64,000 nt of DNA from Phoenix dactylifera (lineage: Eukaryota; Streptophyta; Magnoliopsida; Arecales; Arecaceae), in contig NW_024067850.1 in NCBI RefSeq assembly GCF_009389715.1, forward strand, positions 372,001-436,000, given 5' to 3'. The notes below the pieces were generated by a model, which saw only the letters and a program-made list of their open reading frames with translations, had not been told where the DNA came from and did no database searches. Position numbers and translations under genes: made by a program. Positions 23,931 through 35,666 of this stretch are shown here, one piece after another; position 1 is the first letter of the stretch, and each line of letters begins with the position of its first letter.

Positions 23931-24523
23931 TCCTTTTCCTAGGCCGGCAGGGAGAGAGAGCGAGGAGGGATTTGGGGACGGTGGTTTTGTTTTGGGTGGA
24001 GAGAAACAGAGGATGTTTTGGTCTTGGTTTTCCTTCCCTCACGTTACTCCGATCCAGCTGGGCCATCGGGAAGAAAGATAGGGGGATTGGAGAGGGTGGA
24101 GATTTTTTTAATTTTTTCTTCCCATTTCTATTTGGGTTGAATGGTTGCCATGCTGTGGTATCGAAGGGGAGATGGGAGATGAAATTTTTTTTAAACTAAA
24201 TATATTTTCATGCTCCTATTCAAGAATTATATTAAACTGAAGAGGCTTTTTTATCTTTGTTAGATTCATGCATCTTTGTTGAAATAGTATACTTGACAGC
24301 TATCTATTTTCATATCATTTTTTAACTATTTTGTACTTATTAAAATTTAGTATTATTATAATAATAAAAAAAAAGAAATGTCTCATTCACTGAATTTGTC
24401 TTAGGCCTCCAAATGTATTGGGCCGTCTCTAATTTTCTGCTGCAACTTTTTTTTGCAGGATACAAAAATAAATCTATAAACTAATCAATCTAACTTGATG
24501 AAGTACTTTGTAGGTCAGTCAAA

Positions 24524-26007
24524 ATGGACAAGAGTTGGATGACAATAAAAAATAGAATGAAGAGTAAAGTGTATAGAGAAGGGGTGAAGTCCTTTATTGA
24601 ATTTGCGGTGGCAAATTTAAGCTCAGCAAATGATATTTGGTGTCCTTGTGTCGAGTGCATGAATGACAAAAAACAAAGCATTCAAGTTGTCAAGATTCAT
24701 TTAATGTTAAAAGGAATCTCGCCTTCTTATAAGACTTGGGTGCAACATGGAGAATATGCAATTGAAGGCACAATATGAAATTGCATTACAAGCATGTTAA
24801 GAACGTCTTACATATGGATCCTTATAGTCATCCATACGAACATGTGACTCAAGAGGATTGGCGCCACTTAATTGACGATGTGTGGAAAAGCAAAGAACAC
24901 AAGGTAACTTACATATTTAGTGCTTCAGAGTTTATAAGTAAAATATTTGATCATAATGTTTTCTTTAGATTTTTAATTTGTATTTTTTTTGAAGGTGAGA
25001 TCAAAAGCAGGCAAAAAGAATAGGAAAAAGCTTGAGTACAATCATTGTTCAGGATCTCGGTCATTTGTTGCAACAATGACTATACAGGTAATATATTTTT
25101 GAGTATGTACTGGCTATATTTTTAGTGAATTGCCTGTGAAACAGTCTATGGGATAGTTTTGGCTATTGTAAAATAGATAATTTGCTGCAAGTAGATTTTT
25201 TATTCTAGTTTGCTGCATGTATATTTTTGGAATCATTTATGCAAGTAGATCTGACAGTTATTCTAGTTTTTTTATTATATAGTGGCTATATGCTAATCTA
25301 AATTACACTTTGCAGCCGGAGTTTAATAGTTCTGAAAACCTTGAATTTCCAGAATTCTATAAGAAAACTCATACCAAGAAGAACAAAGAGTGGATTGATC
25401 CTATTTACGCCGTGAAACATGTAGGTATCTAAAATCTCAATAATAATTTAAATCACTTTATGCTTTTGCAAGATTATATATACATTTAATTCTGTTGTTA
25501 CCTTTGCATTGACAGTCAAAGATGTTGAGCTTGCGAGAAGAATCTTTCTAATCCGGTGTGCAATTAACATCAGAGGAGATGTCTAGGCAGGCACTTGGAA
25601 AAAGGAAGAGATACATTCTTGGATTTGGGGATGGGCCGAAGCCCTCTTCATCTTCTTCCACACCTAGTCGTGTGTCACAAGACCATGTTGGGGAGTTACA
25701 GAAACTTAAAGCTGAGATGGAGGAGATGAAGATGGAGCGTGAGATGGAGCGTGAGGAGCTGCGGAGGCAATTGGAACAGGAGAGGAGAAAGCGTGAGGAG
25801 GAAAAGAAAGAGCGAGAGGAAGAACAGAAGCAAATTGCACATCTTACAAGTTTGGTGACAGAGTTCTTAAAGGAAAAGACTCAAACGCATAAGTCGTCTA
25901 TCCATCATGATGGGGCCATGTCATCAACTGGTGGCACAAATACTCGTTGGTATGTATTCTCATTTATATTACGTAGGTTATTTAGAGATTTGGACCAAAT
26001 TAAGTGA
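24524..26007 (+). pseudogene. CACTA-encoded protein: transposase-associated domain plus Transposase_24-like region
   Basis: The first frame (24524-24778) begins MDKSWMTIKNR and has ANDIWCPCVECMNDK and WVQHGEY, the pattern of the plant transposase-associated domain. After a frame change near 24775 it continues to DDVWKSKEHK, then through phase-matched exons 24995-25087 and 25316-25420 into 25516-26007. The latter exons read NHCSGSRSFVATM, EFYKKTHTKKNKEWID and GKRKRYILGFGDGPKP, as in the Ptta/En-Spm (Transposase_24) family, ending in a Glu/Arg-rich coiled coil. An in-frame TAA at 25549-25551 and the frame change at about 24775 break the gene. No tnp2 domain lies between the two parts, so it could not supply transposase. 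It may descend from a TnpA-like DNA-binding protein. Confidence 0.75.
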
Positions 26008-26559
26008 AATATCATTGTGAACTTATACTTGAATTTTAGTTTATTATTTTTCACATGTGGTTATTGATTGTGTATTCTTTTTTGCTTACTCAGATACATG
26101 GTGGAGTTATGAGCATGTGAATCTAGTTTTTGGTACATGAATAGCTTTTGTTCAGATGATCATGGTGGAGTTGTCTACAAGCAGAAATCAGTTTTTTGTT
26201 TATTCATATTTTTATCTACATGATGGTTGTTTGGATGAATTGCAAGATCAGATATTTTGGGATTTTTAATTTACATTTTGATGTGTTTGGTGATGATTAT
26301 CACCTTAACATATGGTATGGATGAAACATTTTGATGAATGGTTAATAGGTTTGCTTGACTTTAGACTTATAGATGATGATATTTATAATGAATGATTATG
26401 GATTCTCCAACATTGTGTATACTTCTATTTGGATGAGCAAATGTATTGTGCAATATGGATAATGGATAGGCTGTGTTGGTTGTACAGGATTTGGAACGAG
26501 CCCAAAAATAAATATTAAGCTTATAATTTGAATTATTAATTAAATACAGGTTAATACTT

Positions 26560-26925
26560 TCTGCCACCAAAAAATGTTTGTTGCCAATGCATTCCAATAC
26601 ATTCTACGACCAAACTCTTGGTGGGGGAAGATAGACATTCAGTGACCATATTTTTGGTAGCGGAAGACAAACATTCCACGACCAACTATTTGGTCGGCGT
26701 GGGAATTAGCGACAACAAATTTGGTCGCTGAAAAGTTGCTTTGGCAACCAAACGTTGGTCATTGTTGGTGTACCTTAGGTGACCACACAATATTGGTCGC
26801 CAAAACCTTTCAGTGACTAGGGTTCGGCGACGAAGAATATTCTAGTCGCGAAAAGGTTTCGGCGACCAAATATGGTTATTCGGCGACTCAAATCTTAGTC
26901 GCTGAATATGTATTTTCTTGTAGTG
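26560..26925. repeat. CACTA right subterminal repeat region
   Basis: Dense GCGACCAA, TTGGTCGC and TTCGGCGAC words in both orientations, spaced irregularly up to the right terminal inverted repeat. It mirrors the left side and probably binds the same transposase. Confidence 0.7.
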
Positions 26926-28500
26926 CCAATAAGAAGGAAGGGTAAGCCTAAAAACATAACCATACTAGTCTCAGCCCAAATGCATTGGCGCTCAAATCAT
27001 AAGTACTAGTATCCACTAACCCTAAGTGTACATGTCTGTCCGTGCAGAGTGCTTGCTGCAACTCCAGCTACTGCCAATATCTTTATGCCAGCTTACAATA
27101 ACACTCGTTGAAAGTCCAATTGCCGGAATCATATACACTTTCCATAGTGTACCCATCACCCTTTTGATTCTATCCATGGCATTTTCAAAAAATCCGATTT
27201 CCACAAGGCAACATATAGAGGACTATGTTGGCGGATCAAAGATTTAGTATAGTTGACAAAGGGGGTTTTGGTTGCCCCCCAATATTTTCAAGCTAGAATT
27301 GTCATGATAACTGTGAGGATGGAGAGTCTACATCCTTGTCAGCCATCATAGGCAATTTAATAGCTACATTATTAGCCTCTTCACACTAGTCTTTCGAAGA
27401 GGTGTTCTTAGGTGGAGGCGACACTAGATTGGACTCGCCTTTTAAGTTGTCATTGTAATAAAGCACCAACTTTAATTTTTGGATATAATTATCATGAGAT
27501 AGAGGAGCATTACCAGCCATAATATTGGAAGCCACAACCTCTTTTCCTTTTGCAGCTTTTTTCTTGAGTGTGTCGGTGCCTCCACTAGTCTCCAAACTTC
27601 TTTCTGTGCGTGTATAAGAGACCCATTGTTAGGGGGTAGAAAATGTTGCTCCTACATAGCCTCCGCTCTCTTGTGTAGATTCCTCCAGGACAAGCACCTT
27701 AGTTTGCGAGGGGGATTCGAATCCCGGAGAGGAAGTTATCTTTGGAGATTTCGTTGGAGACCACTTTCATTTTTCCTTTGCTATTGGAGTAGCCACAACC
27801 TTTACAGCTATTGTAGCTGCTACTACGATTTTCATATTTTGAAGATCCTCCTTCCATATTTCCAACCACTAAAGGAGCAAACCGAGACTCCGAGTCCTTC
27901 TGAGGTGGAGACTTTGACCCTGGAGGCATCTTGGTTGGGAGGAAGATTATTATCTCGGTCGATAAGAAATCGATAAGCTACGGTGAAGCGGGTAGTATCA
28001 AAAGATGAATGTGTGATTTGGAAGAGGTCAAGCACGGAGTGGTGGTAATATGGCAAATGATGACAAAGGTAATAAAGGGGAAAGGATGGGTAGAAGGAGA
28101 GGTAAGATAGGAGGCGGCAGCAGACGGAGAGAGGAGGAAGGTGGTGGCAATGGATTTGGCAATCCAGAGATCAAAGGCATCAAATGCCAACCATGGCTAT
28201 GGCGAGAAGAGGGGCAGAGATAGAAGAGAAGAGGGTGTTGGTGGAGCACGTTTGGGTAGGTTTGGCCCCTAAGAAGCATTTTAGGGGGGTGGCGATAATA
28301 GGTGGAGGATAAGAGGAGGCAATGTAGAAGGTTCGAGTGTGGCTACCCTTATGGCGTGCGGTGGGTAATGAAACGGCAAAAGAGAAAGGGGAAAGGTTGA
28401 AAGGTGATGGGGTACCCCGATGGTCCTCTCATCGAACGGTGCCCCCATGTTGCTAATCTGCAAGATTCTAATAATTACTCTAATTATTCTGGAAAACCAC
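26926..28500 (-). mobile_element. LINE retrotransposon, 5' part (decayed)
   Basis: Continuation of the LINE beyond the CACTA insertion. On the minus strand 27250-26929 reads endonuclease N-terminal text (WKVYMIPAIGLS, then VIVSWHKDIG) and ends in LPFLLIG just before the junction. Farther out, frames at 27929-27699 and 27595-27386 carry Ser/Lys-rich text (SKSPPQKDSESRFAPL, KKKAAKGKEVV), compatible with the first ORF or N-terminal region. The outer end is approximate: I see no clear boundary between 28300 and 28560. Confidence 0.65.
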
Positions 28501-29251
28501 TTGAACCCTTGAGAAACCTGCATTTTTCTACAGCGCAGAAGCCAGCAGCAGCGTGCTTAATAACGAAAAAGAAGAAGAGAAGGAATACTCTGCCGAGAGC
28601 AGGCTGCATTGAATATTGTGCAGCCTTCAATGGCAGAATGCCATCAAACAAGATAATCACGTATCAAAAAAATACAAAAAAAAAATAATCCACAAACACA
28701 TCATATCATACTGATGGCCATCTATCTTCTAATCTTTTAATAGCAGCCATCCATCGAGGGTTGTACAATACTCGACAGTGCATGGGGCATACGGTAGAGC
28801 ATCTGAATCGGTGGGATTAATATCAAAATACTCGTCTTCAAAACAAATGGTCCAGGCACCCACTTACGTAAAACTGAACCGATTTCTGGAGACTAGGCAC
28901 CGCACAAACAAGTGACTTCCGGAAGAAGTTTTTCACGTACGTAGAATTTGTTCTGCCATTTTTCACACAAAGAATGATCAACCCGCGAGCACACTGTTAT
29001 CTGCCATGGAGAAACTCCTGAACCCGTTCGTGCCTTGTTACTACAAGCATTCAAGTACAAGCCATAGCAGGAAAGAAAATAGCTGCCAAATACTCTTAGG
29101 TTGAATTTGGCTTAAAAGAACCAGAAGCAATATGGAACATGCACAAATATAGAGATCATTTATATTTACAGAGTATTTCATAAGAAGGGTTTACTGGTAA
29201 CCAAAGAGGAAATAAAGTATTTGCATTCCTCCAAAAACTGGAGTGACCAAT
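28501..29251. other. Gap between the LINE and the DUF1644 gene
   Basis: No coding signal. The part next to 29251 should hold the 3' UTR of the DUF1644 gene, transcribed leftward. Confidence 0.45.
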
Positions 29252-29523
29252 ATGGGTGCCTAAGAGTCCTGGAAACGAGATCTGCGCCGGCGGTAGCTGC
29301 AACATAATATTAAATAAACATCAGCCATGCAATCAGGATTTGAGAAAAAGAAAACTAACAATGCATATATAATTCTAATCAAAACCTATGGGTGCCTAAG
29401 AGTCCTGGAAACGAGATCTGCGCCGGCGGTAGCTGCAACATAATATTAAATAAACATCAGCCATGCAATCAGGATTTGAGAAAAAGAAAACTAACAATGC
29501 ATATATAATTCTAATCAAAACCT
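29252..29523. repeat. Tandem duplication of 136 bp carrying the DUF1644 terminal exon
   Basis: The segment starting GGGTGCCTAAGAGTCCTGG at 29252-29387 is repeated almost exactly at 29388-29523. Each copy holds, on the minus strand, an acceptor (GTTGCAG), the 37-nt terminal coding exon and the TAG stop. Confidence 0.9.
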
Positions 29524-30794
29524 ATACATACAAGTTTATACCAACTACCAGAGTAAATTTACCAGCAATTAGACCAATAATTTCTGTTCATGACTCAAGC
29601 CTCTGGAAGCAGGGTAAATGACCAAAACATCCCTTACATAAAGAAGGTTGTCAAAAAAAAAAAATCTTTCCAAAAATCATGTAAACTTTTGCAACACGTA
29701 AATGGAACATCAATATAAGAATCTTGTAAATATGCTGATTTACAAGGATATACAAATGCATGACAAATTATTCCAATCAATTTCAGCAGATTATTAAATA
29801 TTTAACTGCATATGGTACCTGTTAAACTATGAATAGATTGTTAAAAAATATATTAACAGAAGATCAAGGAATTTCAATACAACCTGCGACCATAAGCTCT
29901 TTCCCTAGATGTTACACCAACTGCTCCCCCAAAGTCGTCATCGGAGTCGTCAAAATGATATTCTAAATTGTCTGCTGATGATATAGAAGCATCATCCATG
30001 CTTGAAACATCATAGTTTGATCTATGGTGATTTCTTCTTGTCTCACTTGCTCTTGATCTCCGTCGGTTTCTTGAAGTCCGGAAATTATCAAATACATGAT
30101 AAAGGATACAAGAAGCCCACCAATTGCCATCATCCCCAGGGAAATCTTCATACTCATGACCACCAGCATCCCCATACTCAATAACATAGTCCCCCAATAC
30201 CACTCCATGTGGTATTTCCGAGTCAATGGTACTCAAGACATCTATAATTTCAGAAGAGTGCTGGAGATTTTCCCAATCTAGTTGTTGTGCTGGGTCTATC
30301 TCTGATGGCCTTGCATGGGGGTGTTCTTGTTTGGCATGCAGTTGCAGTTCCATATAGTTGCCAACATATGAACATTGTTTTTCTTGACAGCATCGTTTCT
30401 TCGTGTCCAGATATGCACGGGCTTCATCAATGACAATCCACCCTGTCACCTCTCCTCTACACAAGGGGCAGATTGGACAGCTGCCAGTTTCAGATGGACT
30501 GGCTCGAACGTTCACTGCAGATGTCCCAGTCACAGTAGAAGAAACCTTTGTATCAGCAGGCAGTCCATATGCACTTTTGAACCGGTCAAGACAGTTTGAG
30601 TGGGTATGATCTGTATCACACATGAATGGTCTACACCCTTTATCACATGAAGAGCACTGTAGTAGCACTCCATTGTGAGGAAAATCCAAACAGATGGGAC
30701 AAATCACATCTTCCCAATTGATATTCAACCGTTTGTCCGGTAAGTCCAAAGAGCTGGACTCAATCACACTTTTGTGAGAGAAACCTGAAGCCAT
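29396..30794 (-). CDS. DUF1644-family zinc-binding protein
   Basis: Main coding exon 30794-29884 (911 nt), spliced in phase to a 37-nt terminal exon at 29432-29396; an identical terminal exon lies at 29296-29260. The product is 315 aa. NWEDVICPICLDFPHNGVLL at residues 26-45, then CSSCDKGCRPFMCD, SNCLDRF and a second Cys cluster, CPICPLCRGEV, about 70 residues later, are the hallmarks of the plant DUF1644 family. EHPHARPSEIDP and VVLGDYVIE also fit that family. The Cys/His pattern suggests zinc binding, RING-like in looks. The tail is acidic (DDSDDDFGG) and ends in an Arg-rich peptide (SYRRRRSRFQDS). Family members have been linked to stress responses, but the molecular role is not settled. 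The start Met at 30794 is the first in frame, and an AG acceptor at 30842 lies just upstream, implying a spliced 5' UTR. Confidence 0.88.
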
Positions 30795-30841
30795 ACTAGG
30801 TTTTCCTAGAAAAACATGATTTCCACTACGAGTGCAAATAC

Positions 30842-33800
30842 CTGCATTTCAATCAAAGAAATCATTAAACTACAAATGGGCAATTCTTTAAAAAATAGCA
30901 TATGATTAATCATATTAAATATAGGGATATGTTAGCATCCATTAACATGATTGCTGTATTTATTAACTAGTAAGTTTTAATTTCATTGTGCATCTAACTA
31001 AAGTAGATATATTGCTAGATATCTGTCTGCAATTTCTCCCATCACTCCATCTCAATCACTAGTTAGACATTCAATCTTCTCGTCACCATACAAGTGGTGG
31101 AGATCTGTTTCACTGAAGCTTGATGGCACATTTGAAATAGTTAATATCAGGAAGCAGAAATAGGGTATACAGAGAATTTAGGAAGTCTGAATGTCTAATC
31201 CCTTAACAACACTTTGAACCACCATCTAGACATTAACATGTCTAAGATAATGAGAGCATTATTACTAATACGTGTCTTGGGAAAATCTTTTGACAGAACC
31301 CTTAAATAATTATTAACTATAAAAGGAGATAATCATAACAAGCCTTAAACAGCCATTTGTAGTAGACTTAATGAGTGCATTATTCACTCCTACTAGCTGG
31401 CAGGTGCTACCGCTTCATCAGAGCGAGCTTTTGTAGTCATCTCACTCCCTTCTAGGCTTCATTTTAGATTTTCCTTCCTATTCTCAACCATCAATATAAA
31501 TTTCTGCACCTCTTCGGGTCAAGACCTCCATAAATCATCATTGGACATATCCACATCATCTCAATTGTGCTCCAACATCACTAATGCAGTTTCTACACTT
31601 CTATGCTTTACTAGTCTCATTATTGCTAGTTTTACTATACATCCACCTCAAAAATTTCATCCACCAGGACTCATATTAAATGTACCAACAACTAAAAATT
31701 TGATCCATATCATATCATCTCTATGAATTTTTCCAACTAGTCACAAAGATATATGACAATTACACAGGAAATCTCTACTGAGGATAAAGTAACCACTTCA
31801 GAAACTCCCAGGTAAGCCAAACCTATGCCAGCTTATTGGGCGTTACAAAAATATCAGCTTCCTCGCACTCACATCTATAGCCACTCCCTCACCAACTCCT
31901 GATTTTGGTGATGGAGCATAAAACAGCAATGGCATCACTCCAATTCACCCTCCTCGCAGTGATTCTATATCTGAAACTTTCTGTATAATAAACCAAAAAC
32001 AAAAGCAGGATGCAGAAATGTCTTTGCACCAACTTCAGTTCATTTTTCATGAAACTACTCGTCATTTGTTTTGCTTATCATTAAATAATGTGTATGCATT
32101 CCGAAAAAACTATCCTTTCACGTCACAGAATCATCCGATTAACCTTAAAGTGTAATTAAGTACTTAAAAAATGATAGATATTACAAACTTAAATAATAAT
32201 AATAATAATAAAGTTATTTCTTGAAAAACAAGTGCAATTAAAAAAAAGGTGACAAATTATTTTTTTCCCAATGTATCATGTTCTTACCTGCTTTTTCCAT
32301 TTCCCCCCCTTAATTTTTGCTTCGATATTTGTATTTCTAGCTTCAGTTGAAAGTGTTAACAGGTATTTTTGGATTTTCTTTGACCTTAGTAGGGGTGGCA
32401 TTAAGTGAGGTTCAGGTCAGCTTGGGCAGCACTATCTCGACCCAAACCACCTGACTCAAACCCAATTCAACCAACTAGTGGGTCAGAAATTCTAAACCTG
32501 AACATGCTGGTGGGTCAATGAGACTAGCTAAAACTCACCCAAAGGGAAGGAAATGAGAGAAGCAGGGCAAGGAAAACCAGTGACTGGCTGCTGGCCAGGA
32601 GAGTTAGTTATTAGGTAGGCAACCAGTGTTCAACAGAAGGATGATTGATGCCAACATGGTGATACTGTTTGCTAGCAATGAACAGGTAGCAAAACAATGA
32701 TGAACATCAAGGAAATGCGATGGGTTTGATAGCCAATGAGGTGACGGCATTGGATGAGGATTGGAAGGAGCAAAGAGGTCATTCCGCCAGTAGCCAAATA
32801 TGAGGAGAGGAAGGGAAAAGGAAGAGGAACAGGGAAAAGAGATGGGAGAAGAAAAGAAAGCACAGACTAGAGTGGATGGAAAGGAGGAGTTTATAGAGAA
32901 GAGAAACTGTAAGGTTCAGAAAAATAGATGTGAGAATCTAAGTGCAGCATCTGATGGAATTGGGAAGGTGGAATCTGGAAAGTGATTGGGAATTTAGGGT
33001 TAGGTTTATAAATTTAACAATAAGATCATATTTTGAGATATTTAACAATAAAATTGGCTTTTTGGATTTTTAAATCAAATATTCTAAATGGTTATTCTGG
33101 AGTTCCAATAATTTTTAACAGGACAAGTCAGTAGGACCCGAACCCAGCTTGATAACAGGACAAGTCAGTAGGACCCATACCCAACCCATGAACCCAACAG
33201 GTCAGGCTAAGTGACTAAAGTCTGCGTTGAAGTTAGCTGGGAAAAGGGTTGAAGTCGTTTTTGCCAGCCTACTCCTGAGTTTTGGCCATAATGTGTTTTG
33301 AATCTTAATATTGATAAAAGCTATCTTATAAATATTCTGGAGTTCCAATAATTTTTAAAACACAATCCTCAAGGCTTTCCTTCAATTTTGGGTTTTTGTT
33401 CAATCCATTAGTGATATCCTCAGGTAATAAAATATTCTTTATAGACAACACACAATCTAGTAGCTTTTGTTGTCATCATTAGTTTAGATCATAGGCTGGC
33501 ATTCAAGAATTATCAAGGGTCATCTCATATCTAAAATTCAGCTCAGCAGTTCAATCAAAGAGTCCAGAAGATCTAATCAGTTCCAATTTAACTGACAACT
33601 GGATAATAATCAACTCTTTACTTGACGGATCATGTAAAACTAGACCTATCCAAAATTTCACTTTAACAATGGAATGACTCATATGAATAGACTGTCCTAA
33701 CATGCATCCATAGAAAATTACCCTGCATAATTTTCTAATGGCTATGCCATCATGATGTCTGCAAATACAAGATATATAGATGTTCTTGTGCTGCTTACTA

Positions 33801-34988
33801 GTTACAGCACAGGTAATAGACTCTAGAATATTGATGCAAGTGCCAATTTTTCATTAGTTGCTTAAGCTTTGGTCTTCGGTCAATAAATTTAATTGATGGT
33901 TTTTTTGAACCAAAGCAAGATTATTGGTGTGAGCAGTGTGAAAACTAGAGAGGAGAAGGAAGCATAAGGATTTACAATAATATAAATGAAATAAGCCTAA
34001 CTAGAATTCTATATCCAAGTGCCCTTTCTAGGAATGCCTACCACCAACACAAAAGCCAATTATCAACCAAAAATATCAAAAAATGATTAAGTTTTTCTGA
34101 TGCAAAAGATAATAGAAGTCAAAGTAATAAAGTGAAAGATTCAAAAAATACTTGGCTAGACGTCAACATCTCCTAGGCTTGAAAGCTCATGCTAATAAAA
34201 AACACAGATGCTATGTGAAGCCTTCCAAACCATTGTTCAAGCATAGACATGCAGGAAAGAACTGACTCAACATTATCTATGAAGGCTTCCAGAAAGTTCA
34301 TTTTGAACTGAGGAAGACATAAACTTTGCCAAAGTAGTCATTTCCCGAGCATGCCTGACTGCATATCCAATACTTAAGCATTTACTTCAAATTTAATCCC
34401 ACAAATCCACAAGCTAAATATTGAATTATGTTTTCCTGCTACCATTCAACGAAATATTAATTCACACCATTCACCAAAATATTAATTCATAAGGCATTAC
34501 CTATTCTCCTTTCTGATACTCAAAAATATAATCAAAAACTTGACTTTATAACGCCACCATGTTCTCAATCAAAAGAAAGCAATAAAACTAACAAGTTTAA
34601 ACAAGAAAAACTTGTTCATCTCGAATTCGCCAGGCCTACTTCGATTATGGTACAAAAAAAGTCCCAGGATGGAAGTTAATCCCAGAGACGCCAATCCAAG
34701 GAAGCAGACAATCTACAGCCAGAAGCATGCTAAAATCCTAATCCAACCACTCATCATCATCAACACATCATCTACAGCAATACATCTTGGAACCAGGCGA
34801 CGCGACTAAGGCCGCACGGTTCCAAGAAAATCCCAAAGAATCAGAAACCCTAGATTCCGCCAGAAGTGGCGGAGCATATCAATCCACCACACGAGTGAGA
34901 AATCCAGGAAAAGAGTCAAGATGAGAAAACCGGAACAAAGGAAAAAAACAGAATCTCGATTCCGATCAGAGAGGGTTAGCAGGCGAAC
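30842..34988 (-). other. Probable 5' UTR intron of the DUF1644 gene, 4.1 kb
   Basis: Bounded on the minus strand by AAG|GTTCGC at 34989/34988 and GAAATGCAG|G at 30842/30841. No other coding signal is visible inside. It holds an (AAT)n run near 32190-32212 and two direct repeats: GGACAAGTCAGTAGGACCC at about 33121 and 33160, and TTCTGGAGTTCCAATAATTT at about 33098 and 33339. These suggest old transposon debris. Confidence 0.45.
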
Positions 34989-35060
34989 CTTCTTGCCTAC
35001 TGCGACTCCGTTCATGGTCCAGATGCGGGGCACCCTGCTGAAGAACTCCAAACCCTAGCT
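34989..35060 (-). promoter_or_regulatory. Probable first (5' UTR) exon and promoter of the DUF1644 gene, with a uORF
   Basis: On the minus strand TATAGAAAA (about 35077-35085) precedes, by about 30 bp, CTAGGGTTTGGAG, a common start of plant 5' leaders. The exon contains ATG (MNGVAVGKK) and ends at a GT donor. Joined to the exon at 30841 it gives a 20-codon upstream frame that stops just before the main ATG. Direction and spacing fit the DUF1644 gene, but without transcript evidence it could belong to another transcript. Confidence 0.4.
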
Positions 35061-35207
35061 CGCTGGATTTCTAATTTTCTATACGGCGGTGCCCTTGGGA
35101 CTCTTGGGAGATGTTGGTGCCGCCCTCCCGAGCCGTAGACTCCGGATCCATGGGGCCCACGCAAAGCCGGATTGCGTGGACGCTTCAAGGACCATAATTT
35201 GGTGTCG

Positions 35208-35646
35208 CCATCTTTCTTTTTCTCTCTCTTTTTTTCTTTTTTCTTTTTTTTTTGGGTTGATTGGTTGGTATCATACAACTCTAACGTGAGCACATCCTAT
35301 CAAATCACGAAAAAGTAAAAAATACAAAGAAGGAGAAACATCTGATGTAGACGTTCAGATAAAATTTCTGAAATGCCGGACGACAAAAGAGGCGACCCAG
35401 TCTGCTACCCTATTCATCTTTCTAAATACGTGTATTGCCTGAAAGTCACCCATCAGAGCCATCTTGCGAGTCTCCCGGATAAAGGAATGATCATCACTAT
35501 ATCTATCCGCCCTCGGATCCAATCGATCATCATAGATGAGTCTTCCTCGAGGTACATCCACTCGACACCAAGTAACAGTCTCGCATAAGATATACCTTCT
35601 CAAGCTGCCCACAGCTCTGTCCTGATTGAGCCGTTCTCCTGCTTTT
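35208..35646 (-). mobile_element. 5'-truncated LINE insertion with 20-bp target duplication
   Basis: The 20-bp sequence AGGACCATAATTTGGTGTCG stands at 35188-35207 and again at 35647-35666. Between them are 439 bp with a T-rich stretch at the left end (35211-35252, the A-rich tail on the element's strand). On the minus strand the rest reads the end of a LINE RNase H domain: RTELWAA and EGISYARLLLGVEW, then, after a frame change, FIRETRKMALMGDF and RKMNRVADWVASF. This is a classic target-primed insertion truncated at its 5' end. Confidence 0.85.
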
Positions 35647-35666
35647 AGGACCATAATTTGGTGTCG

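Larger units (their letters stand above)
22295..26925 (+). mobile_element. CACTA (En/Spm) DNA transposon inserted in the LINE
   Basis: Begins CACTACAAGAAAATACA and ends TGTATTTTCTTGTAGTG, giving terminal inverted repeats of about 17 bp that continue imperfectly (TTCAGCGAC on both ends). The 3-bp sequence CCA stands directly before (22292-22294) and after (26926-26928), the expected target duplication. Length is 4,631 bp. Inside are subterminal repeats rich in CGAC/GTCG, a G-rich leader and a degraded gene at 24524-26007. No sequence resembling the tnp2 catalytic transposase is visible, so it is probably non-autonomous. Confidence 0.93.

Noticed and set aside
23485-24081. Several overlapping Arg/Gly- or Pro-rich frames on both strands
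   Set aside because: They come from GA-rich and GCC-rich repeats in the CACTA leader; all frames are open because of composition.
17831-28560. Target-site duplication for the large LINE
   Set aside because: I compared the DNA before the T run with the region 28300-28700 and found no matching direct repeat; the 5' border stays unknown.
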